6,468 nucleotides of DNA from the NCBI GenBank assembly GCA_016935595.1, contig JAFGQQ010000501.1, forward strand, positions 1 to 6,468, written 5' to 3'. The notes below the pieces were generated by a model. It was not told the origin of the DNA and did not search any database. It saw nothing but the letters and a program-made list of their open reading frames with translations. Source of the stretch: Bacteroidales bacterium. GTDB taxonomy: Bacteria > Bacteroidota > Bacteroidia > Bacteroidales > UBA10428. A program made the translations under genes and the position numbers. Below, piece by piece: positions 1 to 5,862 of the stretch; position 1 is the stretch's first letter, and the number at the start of each line of letters is the position of its first letter.

Positions 1-596
1 AATTCCTCCAAACTGGTTTCGTATATTCCTTCAATAACAAATTTTCGCATTCTTGGAGGATTTTGTGCAAAATACATATTAAAACTTTCGCCTGTTTTTA
101 GTTTTAATAATGATGCCAGGTATTTTGAAATAAGAGCTTTATTGATTCTAATTGAATCATTAATTTGAAAAATGTTTCCGTCTATCAAATAATTTTTAAA
201 AAAACTCCAATCATAGTCAGTATCTATACCTTTTAGAACAACTCCTTGTATATCGGTTTTAGTTTTAATAATTCCGGGTTTTGTTGCAAAAACTTGTATA
301 TGTTTAATTCCCTCTAAATTTTCTATTGATGGATAAAAATGCTGGTTTTTGGAAACAGGTTTGGTTTCATAAGTTGAATTGTTATCGAAATTAAGAATTT
401 GGATGTGTGAGCCAAAACCAATTATTTTATCACTTATTTGTTTTTTAAAACCAGTAACAACCGCTATTGAAAGTATCATAACCGCGAGTCCAAGTGCAAT
501 ACCAATAACTGCAATAGTTATAATAGGCCTTATAAAAGTTGATTTATTCGCTTTATCGGAAAATATTTTTTTTGCTATGAAATATTCAACATTCAC
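1..596 (-). CDS. ABC transporter permease, LolC/LolE (FtsX-like) family, N-terminal part, cut by the window edge
   Basis: This is the first 198 residues of an FtsX/MacB-type permease. Such proteins form the membrane part of the lipoprotein-releasing ABC transporter (LolCDE), which passes lipoproteins from the inner membrane to a periplasmic carrier. The start is read as GTG at 596-594, giving V-N-V-E-Y-F-I-A-K-K, the usual opening of Bacteroidota LolC/E proteins. The frame upstream reaches a stop at 630-632 without any ATG. One membrane helix covers about residues 25-48 and is followed by G-F-K-K-Q-I and G-F-G-S-H-I-Q-I, a pattern typical of the family. From about residue 65 the sequence is the periplasmic core domain (MacB_PCD-like). 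The remaining helices and the FtsX domain lie beyond position 1. No Shine-Dalgarno sequence precedes the GTG. Assignment to LolC versus LolE, or to another FtsX-like exporter, cannot be settled from this part. Confidence 0.88.
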   Translation of the reverse strand, partial: MNVEYFIAKKIFSDKANKSTFIRPIITIAVIGIALGLAVMILSIAVVTGFKKQISDKIIGFGSHIQILNFDNNSTYETKPVSKNQHFYPSIENLEGIKHIQVFATKPGIIKTKTDIQGVVLKGIDTDYDWSFFKNYLIDGNIFQINDSIRINKALISKYLASLLKLKTGESFNMYFAQNPPRMRKFVIEGIYETSLEE

Positions 597-660
597 TAAT
601 ATATTATTAAATATGTGTAAAATAAAAATTCAAAATCACAAAAATTTATTTAAGTTGGCA

Positions 661-668
661 CAAATTTA
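661..668 (-). promoter_or_regulatory. Possible Bacteroidota-type -7 box for the LolC/E-like permease gene
   Basis: Read on the minus strand this is TAAATTTG, a perfect match to the TAnnTTTG -7 element used by the Bacteroidota housekeeping sigma factor. It would place transcription start near 654 and leave a leader of roughly 55-60 bases before the GTG at 596. A clear TTTG -33 element at the expected distance (about 19-21 bases upstream) is missing, so support is partial. The same 118-bp divergent gap must also hold the promoter for the plus-strand gene at 715. Only weak candidates are seen for that, such as TAATTTCG at 670-677. Confidence 0.35.
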
Positions 669-714
669 CTAATTTCGCCAAATCCTTTAACATAAATTAA
701 TTTTTAACTGAAAT

Positions 715-1926
715 ATGGCGAAACGATTTGTGTGGGTATTGTTAATATTATTTGCAATTATTTTATTTTATAATTTAAATTATAAAAACGAAAAAAATAA
801 AAAAATAAAGGTAGGTGCTGAATTAATCGATAATTATATATACTTTATTAAAGATAAAAGAATTGCAGTTGTTGCTAATCATTCTTCATTAATTCAAAAA
901 AATCACTTGGTTGATAGTTTAATAGCTCTCAATATAAATATTGTGAAAATATTTAGCCCCGAACACGGATTCCGTGGAGATGTTGATGCAGGTGAATATT
1001 TTTCTGACTACATTGATACTTTAACAGGCTTGCAAGTAATTTCGTTATATGGTAAAAAGTTTAAGCCCTCCGAGAAACAGCTAAAAGATATTGATTTAGT
1101 ATTATTTGATATACAGGATGTGGGAGTGAGGTTTTATACTTATATTTCTACATTGCATTATATGATAGAAGCATGTGCGGAAAATAATGTTGAGTTTATT
1201 ATTCTTGACAGGCCTAATCCTAATGGTTTTTATATTGACGGGCCAATGTTACAAATGAAGCATTCCTCGTTTGTTGGATTACATCCGATACCTTTAGTTT
1301 ATGGCATGACAATTGGCGAACTCGCTTTAATGATAAACGGCGAAGGGTGGCTAAAAAATGGGATTCAATGTGAACTTAAAGTTATTCCCTGTGAAGGATA
1401 TGACCATAATTCAAGGTATGAATTACCTATAAATCCTTCACCTAATTTACAAACCATGGAAGCTGTATATTTATATCCTTCTTTAGGTTTATTTGAAGGA
1501 ACTGTTATGAGTGTTGGCAGAGGAACCGATTTTCCTTTCCGGATATTGGGACATCCTAAATACTCTGATACTGCATTTTTATTTATTCCGGTAAGTATTC
1601 CTAGAATTTGTATTGATCCGTTATACAAAAATGAAAAATGTTACGGGATTGATTTACGTAAATATCCTAAAGAAGAATTATCGGAAATTGGTGAAATAAA
1701 TATTTCATTGCTAGTTGATTCTTATAATTTATTGAAGAATGATGTTAAGTTTTTTAATAGTTATTTTAATATGCTGGCAGGCAGTCCCGATTTAAGAAAG
1801 TATATTGAAAACGGGGCTACACCTCCTGAAATTAAAGCAATTTGGAGCGAAGAAATGAAAGATTTTAAATTAATCAGAAAGAAGTACTTGCTTTATGAGG
1901 ATTTTAAAGAACAAAAAAATCAATAA
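715..1926 (+). CDS. namZ: DUF1343 / GH171 protein, NamZ-like exo-beta-N-acetylmuramidase, membrane-anchored
   Basis: The 403-residue product matches the DUF1343 family along its whole length. The characterised Bacillus subtilis member, NamZ (YbbC), removes N-acetylmuramic acid from the non-reducing end of peptidoglycan fragments (CAZy GH171). Residues 5-24 form a hydrophobic segment with no lipobox cysteine and no clear signal-peptidase site, so it is probably an N-terminal anchor with the enzyme in the periplasm. Family motifs in order are S-P-E-H-G-F-R-G (81-88), F-D-I-Q-D-V-G-V-R-F-Y-T-Y-I (131-144), L-D-R-P-N-P (164-169), G-M-T-I-G-E-L-A (197-204), N-P-S-P-N (240-244), Y-P-S-L-G-L-F-E-G-T (254-263) and V-G-R-G-T-D-F-P-F (267-275). 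Glu83 in the first motif is the likely catalytic acid by family comparison. The C-terminal block with C-Y-G-I-D-L-R near 309-315 is also present. The length is normal and nothing is broken. No Shine-Dalgarno sequence is seen. Enzyme activity is inferred from homology. Confidence 0.9.
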   Translation: MAKRFVWVLLILFAIILFYNLNYKNEKNKKIKVGAELIDNYIYFIKDKRIAVVANHSSLIQKNHLVDSLIALNINIVKIFSPEHGFRGDVDAGEYFSDYIDTLTGLQVISLYGKKFKPSEKQLKDIDLVLFDIQDVGVRFYTYISTLHYMIEACAENNVEFIILDRPNPNGFYIDGPMLQMKHSSFVGLHPIPLVYGMTIGELALMINGEGWLKNGIQCELKVIPCEGYDHNSRYELPINPSPNLQTMEAVYLYPSLGLFEGTVMSVGRGTDFPFRILGHPKYSDTAFLFIPVSIPRICIDPLYKNEKCYGIDLRKYPKEELSEIGEINISLLVDSYNLLKNDVKFFNSYFNMLAGSPDLRKYIENGATPPEIKAIWSEEMKDFKLIRKKYLLYEDFKEQKNQ

Positions 1927-3770
1927 TTTATTATGGCAGGGATTTCGGGTTCCATGCTTCTGAATTTTTTATATTCTTCTCCTGAAACATTTATCCAGTT
2001 AGGATCTGCGTCGGGTGGGATTTTAGGATAAAATGAAAATCGTAATTGAAATGTGTTTAAAACTAAATGTTCGTTTCTTAAGCGAAGGCCAAAACCTATA
2101 CCTGAATAATAATTATTTTTAGAAATCATATTATTTTTAAAGCTAATAAAACCACCATCATAAAATCCAAAGAAAATAAATCGGAAACCATATAAAAATA
2201 AAGGGCTGAAGCACAATGATTCGAAATTGAATGTTAATTTTTGGATTCCTCTCATTTCTTCACTTTTTAATCCTGTTATTCCATATTTATCATTAATAGT
2301 TATATATTCATCCACAAAGCGGTTTATTCCTTTTGTATAATCCAAGTGTATGAATTGCCTGAAATGATAATTCTTCATTGAATAAAGTTTGGATATATAT
2401 TCGAAATCATATTTTATAACACCTTGTTCCAATTTATTATTAAAAAATGATCCAAAAGTTAATGAATTATTAATGAAACCGGTTCTTTCAAAAAAATTTC
2501 CGTATTTTAAAACTATGCTTGAATATAAACGATTGTAGTATTGTCCAAATTCATTACCTGATTGAAGCTCAAGCAAAAAACCATAGGGAATATCTTCGGT
2601 TCTACCAAAATTATATACCATGTTTGTTTTACGATAATTTAGCCATGAATAAGCAATACTTCCAACAATAACACTCCGGTTGTGATAATTATATAAAGCA
2701 TTCGGATAGATTTGAGGCCTGTTAAAGTAATAATATTGACGATATCTTCCTGAGATTATTATTCTTTTTCTTACTCCTGTGATAATGTTTTTGTTTATAA
2801 GAAATGCACGGCTAAACCAAGCGTCATAATAGTTATATTTAATATAATGGTCATTATATAAAGTATCTAAAAATTCAATATCTTGATAAAGATAATACTT
2901 GCCAATTTGCAATCCCCCGGCATATTTAGTTTGTGGGGTATAGAAATTTCTTGATATGTTTAATTTTAAATTCCCTTTTCGGTTAGTTTTATAGTAATCT
3001 ACAGAGGAATTAATAAATGTATGTTTAATGTTTTTTATCTTGTAAAAAATTCCATAACCTGTAATTGGTTTATAGTCTGTATCCCAGTAAATTTTAGTCT
3101 CAAAGCTCTGACCTTGTCCAAAAAGGTTATAATCGTAAACAGAGAAATTCCCGGCATTAATATCATCAATTCCCAAATCAAAACCTCTAGACCATTGATC
3201 CTGGGTAATTACAACCAGGTTAACATAATTACTATTTATGGAATCAGGAATAACATATATTTTTACATCCCTGATAAAATTTAACTGTCGCAATAGCCTT
3301 TCATTATCGTCTAAAATTACCGGGTTAAATTTATCTCCATTTTTTATTGTCAGGCTGTTTTTAATTACATAATTACGGGTTTTTATATGTGTTTTATTTA
3401 CAGTTCTCTGAACCCAGGATAAGATTGATATAGAATCGGAGGGTAAACGCGTGTAAACATTAAGTCTTATAATGTCTATGTTTCCAATTGTCATACCCGT
3501 GTATTCATCAAAATAATTTTGAATTTCTTGGTTATATGCTTTGTTTTGCTCAATTGGTTTAGAAGGAGTATTAATTAATGCATCATATATAGATTTGGTA
3601 ATAGACCTTTTACCAGCTTTAATTTTTAGTGAATCGTAAAAATTATTAGATTGCATATAACGGTCGTTTGTTTTTGTTATCGAATCATTAAGCTGTGCTG
3701 AAATAGTTAATGAAAATAATAGAAAAACAAAAGTTAAGGTAATTGTATGCGGATAATTATTATAAACCAT
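1920..3770 (-). CDS. Outer-membrane Omp85-like beta-barrel protein with a single POTRA-like domain
   Basis: The 616-residue protein starts with a clear signal peptide: a hydrophobic core at about 9-23 and likely cleavage after S-A at 24-25, before Q26. Residues 40-95 are a polar linker. About 97-193 looks like one POTRA domain: K-N-G-D-K-F-N-P, then D-D-N-E-R-L-L-R-Q-L-N-F-I-R-D-V-K-I-Y-V and a final V-N-L-V-V-I-T-Q-D. The rest, to about 582, is rich in alternating aromatic and polar residues, as in a barrel. M-R-G-I at 506-509 sits where Omp85 proteins carry the loop-6 (V/L)RG(F/Y) motif. The block around 557-582 (G-I-G-F-G-L-R-L-R through F-Q-L-R-F-S-F-Y-P) resembles the last two strands. 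A polar tail of about 34 residues follows and ends in Tyr616. With one POTRA it is too short for BamA. It could act in protein insertion, secretion or as a barrel of unknown role; the substrate is not visible. Its stop overlaps the convergent NamZ gene by 7 bp. Confidence 0.82.
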   Translation of the reverse strand: MVYNNYPHTITLTFVFLLFSLTISAQLNDSITKTNDRYMQSNNFYDSLKIKAGKRSITKSIYDALINTPSKPIEQNKAYNQEIQNYFDEYTGMTIGNIDIIRLNVYTRLPSDSISILSWVQRTVNKTHIKTRNYVIKNSLTIKNGDKFNPVILDDNERLLRQLNFIRDVKIYVIPDSINSNYVNLVVITQDQWSRGFDLGIDDINAGNFSVYDYNLFGQGQSFETKIYWDTDYKPITGYGIFYKIKNIKHTFINSSVDYYKTNRKGNLKLNISRNFYTPQTKYAGGLQIGKYYLYQDIEFLDTLYNDHYIKYNYYDAWFSRAFLINKNIITGVRKRIIISGRYRQYYYFNRPQIYPNALYNYHNRSVIVGSIAYSWLNYRKTNMVYNFGRTEDIPYGFLLELQSGNEFGQYYNRLYSSIVLKYGNFFERTGFINNSLTFGSFFNNKLEQGVIKYDFEYISKLYSMKNYHFRQFIHLDYTKGINRFVDEYITINDKYGITGLKSEEMRGIQKLTFNFESLCFSPLFLYGFRFIFFGFYDGGFISFKNNMISKNNYYSGIGFGLRLRNEHLVLNTFQLRFSFYPKIPPDADPNWINVSGEEYKKFRSMEPEIPAIINY

Positions 3771-3791
3771 ATTTAAATTTCAAACAAATTG

Positions 3792-3809
3792 TATTCTATT
3801 TATAGAATA
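3792..3809. promoter_or_regulatory. Perfect inverted repeat upstream of the outer-membrane protein gene
   Basis: TATTCTAT and ATAGAATA are perfect complements separated by two bases, giving an 18-bp palindrome. It lies 21 bp before the ATG of the barrel gene at 3770, where an operator or a leader hairpin could sit. The arms have a single G or C each, and such palindromes arise by chance fairly often in DNA this rich in A and T. A regulatory role is therefore only a possibility. Confidence 0.3.
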
Positions 3810-3873
3810 ATAAATTTACATAAAACTCAATTTTTTTAACGATATGGTTTAAAATAAATTTTCAAAATAATCC

Positions 3874-3893
3874 AATTAAATTGCTATTTAATT
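3874..3893 (-). terminator. Weak AT-only stem-loop at the end of the USP-like gene
   Basis: AATTAAAT and ATTTAATT form a perfect 8-bp stem around a four-base loop and reach two bases into the stop codon of the USP-like gene (3892-3894). The position fits a transcription end on the minus strand. The stem contains only A-T pairs, and the following bases on that strand begin GGATTATTTT instead of a continuous T run, so it is a poor intrinsic terminator. It may be a chance structure. Confidence 0.25.
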
Positions 3894-4377
3894 AATTTTT
3901 AATTACCAAATTATTAGCATCAAATTTTTCATTTTTAGTGAGTTTGCTAATAGCATATGTTATTTTTAGGTTTTTTGCAAGATTATTTAGGTAAATACTA
4001 TTTAAACTACATTTTTTTGCATATTCAGGATCTATTATTAAGATATTTGCATTCTCGTCAATAATATTCTTTTCTAATATTTGTTTGATATTCCCTTTAC
4101 CAATTACCAGTTTAAATTCAATATCGAGTTTAGCTTTCCAATTTTGATAAAAACTTAAATAAAAACCTTTTAATTCAAGAATATGGTGGTGTATTTTTTC
4201 TTTTTCTTTATTTAGTGTTTTAATCGTGTTTTTTTCAGCATGATAATAATAAGTATTTGGATTAATATTTGTGAAGAGTATAATTGGAGCTTTAATTCGG
4301 TTTGCCAGGTTTATTGTGAATGCAAATGAGTCCTTATTATTTAGTTCAATATCAAAGGGATATAAAATAATGTTCAT
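3892..4377 (-). CDS. Small divergent universal stress protein (UspA)-like protein
   Basis: The 161-residue product looks like a single diverged Usp domain. The N-terminus M-N-I-I-L-Y-P-F-D-I (1-10) resembles the first strand and loop of the fold. It is followed by a helix with A-F-T-I-N-L-A-N-R-I-K-A-P (19-31) and the strand I-I-L-F-T-N-I (32-38). A long charged helix covers about 47-80. L-V-I-G-K-G-N-I-K-Q-I-L (90-101) and A-N-I-L-I-I-D-P-E (110-118) match the later strand, helix and strand. The usual ATP-binding signature, Gly-x2-Gly-x9-Gly-Ser/Thr after the fourth strand, is not present, so nucleotide binding is doubtful. No signal peptide or membrane segment is seen, so it should be cytoplasmic. 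It lies 85 bp downstream of the sigma gene on the same strand and could share its transcript. The start is set by the family-like N-terminus and abuts an inverted repeat. The family call is tentative. Confidence 0.6.
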   Translation of the reverse strand: MNIILYPFDIELNNKDSFAFTINLANRIKAPIILFTNINPNTYYYHAEKNTIKTLNKEKEKIHHHILELKGFYLSFYQNWKAKLDIEFKLVIGKGNIKQILEKNIIDENANILIIDPEYAKKCSLNSIYLNNLAKNLKITYAISKLTKNEKFDANNLVIKN

Positions 4378-4404
4378 GTCTTAAGGGCTTTTAATCTTAA
4401 GACA
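4377..4404. promoter_or_regulatory. Perfect 9-bp inverted repeat touching the start codon of the USP-like gene
   Basis: TGTCTTAAG (4377-4385) and CTTAAGACA (4396-4404) are perfect complements with a 10-base spacer. Position 4377 is the first base of the ATG, so in a minus-strand transcript the start codon's A closes the base of the hairpin. The arms also share TCTTAAG as a direct repeat 16 bp apart (4379-4385 and 4395-4401). It could be an operator, a leader hairpin that limits ribosome access, or a boundary after the sigma gene. No T run follows, so a terminator is unlikely. Confidence 0.45.
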
Positions 4405-4462
4405 AATTAATTGGGAAAAGTCACTTGGAAATTAGTTATTTAGAAATATTTATGCGAGCATA

Positions 4463-5050
4463 TTATATAGCAATTGAAATTTTCGGAGTATTTAAATAGT
4501 TTATTTTTTCAACTTTATCTTTTGCTCTTAACAAACGCATTTTTACTGCACTTTCTGATAAGTTATACCGCTTTTGTAATTCTTTTATTGAAAGGTTGAA
4601 TTTATATTTTAACAATAAAAATTCTTTATCTGTATTAGGAATCATATCTAAGTATTTAAGCTTTCTTTGTTTTTCAATTTCATGGATATCAGTTTCATGT
4701 TCAGTATTAAAATCATCGGCTATTTGAAAAGCCATAAATAAATCATCTGAAAATAAGTTTTTTTCTTTTCTTTTATTTTCAATACAATGATTTTGTGTTA
4801 TTGCATATAACCATGTTGAGAATTTCGACTCACCCTTAAAAGAACCGATTTTGTCAAATGTTTTTAATAATATGTCCTGTGACAGGTCAAAAGCATCATC
4901 ATGATTACCGGTAAAAGAATAGCATTTTGAATATACTTTTTTATAATATCTGCTATATAATTCGGCCATGGCATTTTTATCGCCATTTTTATATTTTTCA
5001 ATTAATATCTCGTCAGAATAATTTGTAGTTTTTATTGTATCTGCTGCCAT
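4463..5050 (-). CDS. ECF-type RNA polymerase sigma factor (sigma-70 family)
   Basis: The 195-residue protein has the two conserved sigma regions of an extracytoplasmic-function factor and nothing else. Region 2 is about 14-95: D-E-I-L-I-E-K-Y-K-N-G-D, then D-L-S-Q-D-I-L-L-K-T-F (55-65) and F-K-G-E-S-K-F-S-T-W-L-Y-A-I-T (71-85), which binds core polymerase and the -10 element. Region 4 is about 127-183, with helix-turn-helix residues L-S-I-K-E-L-Q-K-R-Y-N-L-S-E-S-A-V-K-M-R (153-172) for -35 recognition. The length is normal for the group. No anti-sigma gene (zinc-binding ZAS or FecR type) follows; the next gene downstream is the USP-like one. The ATG at 5050 gives the expected short lead before region 2. 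A 23-bp inverted repeat lies 26 bp upstream of the start. The identity is certain at family level, but its regulon is unknown. Confidence 0.93.
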   Translation of the reverse strand: MAADTIKTTNYSDEILIEKYKNGDKNAMAELYSRYYKKVYSKCYSFTGNHDDAFDLSQDILLKTFDKIGSFKGESKFSTWLYAITQNHCIENKRKEKNLFSDDLFMAFQIADDFNTEHETDIHEIEKQRKLKYLDMIPNTDKEFLLLKYKFNLSIKELQKRYNLSESAVKMRLLRAKDKVEKINYLNTPKISIAI

Positions 5051-5076
5051 TTTAATTAAGAAATATTTTTAAGAAT

Positions 5077-5099
5077 TATCAGGTTAAAATTACCTGATA
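5077..5099. promoter_or_regulatory. Perfect 8-bp inverted repeat in the leader of the sigma factor gene
   Basis: TATCAGGT (5077-5084) and ACCTGATA (5092-5099) are perfect complements around a 7-base AT spacer. The element lies 26 bp before the ATG at 5050. Its spacing, with arm centres about 15 bp apart, suits a dimeric DNA-binding repressor, and its place would cover a promoter or the early leader. Each arm has three G or C bases, so it is less likely to be chance than the other palindromes here. No protein can be assigned to it. Confidence 0.45.
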
Positions 5100-5161
5100 T
5101 AAAATGGCCGTGTAAGAGTTGAAAAACGTATTTTATATATTGAGTATTATGCCTATCTATG

Positions 5162-5198
5162 TAGGTAAATTACTTGAGGCGGATAGGTGATTTACTTG
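5162..5198. repeat. Pair of 15-bp direct repeats between the response regulator and sigma factor genes
   Basis: TAGGTAAATTACTTG (5162-5176) and TAGGTGATTTACTTG (5184-5198) agree at 13 of 15 positions and begin 22 bp apart, about two helix turns. Each unit is partly symmetric around its A/T centre, and GTAAAT in the first pairs with ATTTAC in the second. A further CCTATC/GATAGG pair lies at 5152-5157 and 5182-5187. The repeats are 112-148 bp upstream of the sigma gene start and just past the stop of the response regulator. They could be a pair of protein-binding sites or a folded transcript end. Confidence 0.45.
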
Positions 5199-5202
5199 CT
5201 TT

Positions 5203-5853
5203 TTAAATTAATCCGTGTTTAATTGCATATTTTACTAATCCTGCTGTATTTTTAACACCCAGTTTTTCGAGCAGGTTTCGGCGATGTGTATCAACCGTTC
5301 TGATACTTATAAATAATTTTTTTGCAATTTCAGGATTGGAATATTCCTGAACGATTAATTGTAAAATTTCTATTTCACGTTTTGTTAACGGAATTTCTTT
5401 TGTATCTTTTAAGCCAGGCTGCAACGATTTTTTATTTAAATTCTGTATTAATTTAACCGATACTTCATTGCTAAAATAGCTGTCGCCTGAAGCAACTGTT
5501 TTAATTGCTGTTATCATTTCTTCTTTTCCTGTATTTTTTAAAATATATCCTGTAGCTCCTGCTTCAAGCATACTAGTAATATAATTAATTTCAGAATGCA
5601 TTGATAAAGCTAATATTTTAACATCGGGAAACTGGTCACAAACTTTTTTTGCAATTTCGATTCCATTCATACCTTCCATGCTAATATCTAAAAGAATCAA
5701 GTCAACTGGTTTTTCCGATAATTTCATAAATACTTCTTCGCCATCATTAGCCTCGGAGACAACTGTAATATTTTTTTCCTTCTCTAATAAGGCTTTAATA
5801 CCTTCTCTAAACATTTTATGGTCGTCGGCAACCATTACTTTTATCTGTGCCAT
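5203..5853 (-). CDS. Two-component response regulator, NarL/LuxR (FixJ) family
   Basis: The 216-residue protein joins a receiver domain (about 3-120) to a LuxR-type helix-turn-helix (about 153-216). The receiver has its acidic pocket Asp10-Asp11, phosphoacceptor Asp56 in L-L-D-I-S-M, switch Ser84 in the Thr/Ser position, and Lys106 in G-Y-I-L-K. The output domain has L-T-K-R-E-I-E-I-L (156-164), then N-P-E-I-A-K-K-L-F-I-S-I-R-T-V-D-T-H-R-R-N-L-L-E-K-L-G-V (173-200), the complete GerE/LuxR signature. It should bind DNA as a dimer when phosphorylated. Its ATG lies 9 bp after the stop of the HisKA_3 kinase gene, so the two form a cognate pair in one operon. All key residues are intact and the length is normal for NarL-type regulators. 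The target genes and the signal are not visible; the sigma gene 152 bp downstream is a positional candidate. Confidence 0.95.
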   Translation of the reverse strand: MAQIKVMVADDHKMFREGIKALLEKEKNITVVSEANDGEEVFMKLSEKPVDLILLDISMEGMNGIEIAKKVCDQFPDVKILALSMHSEINYITSMLEAGATGYILKNTGKEEMITAIKTVASGDSYFSNEVSVKLIQNLNKKSLQPGLKDTKEIPLTKREIEILQLIVQEYSNPEIAKKLFISIRTVDTHRRNLLEKLGVKNTAGLVKYAIKHGLI

Positions 5854-5862
5854 TGTTTTATT

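Noticed and set aside
379..672. Open frame of 97 codons on the plus strand
   Set aside because: It lies mostly antisense to the LolC/E-like permease, whose protein sequence is clearly conserved; the translation has no recognisable family pattern.
1365..1628. Open frame of 87 codons on the minus strand
   Set aside because: It lies wholly within the DUF1343 gene, antisense to several of its conserved motifs.
3021..3284. Open frame of 87 codons on the plus strand
   Set aside because: It is antisense to the POTRA and barrel region of the outer-membrane protein and shows no domain.
3874..3893. Strong intrinsic terminator after the USP-like gene
   Set aside because: The stem is A-T only and no continuous T run follows; it is kept only as a weak candidate.
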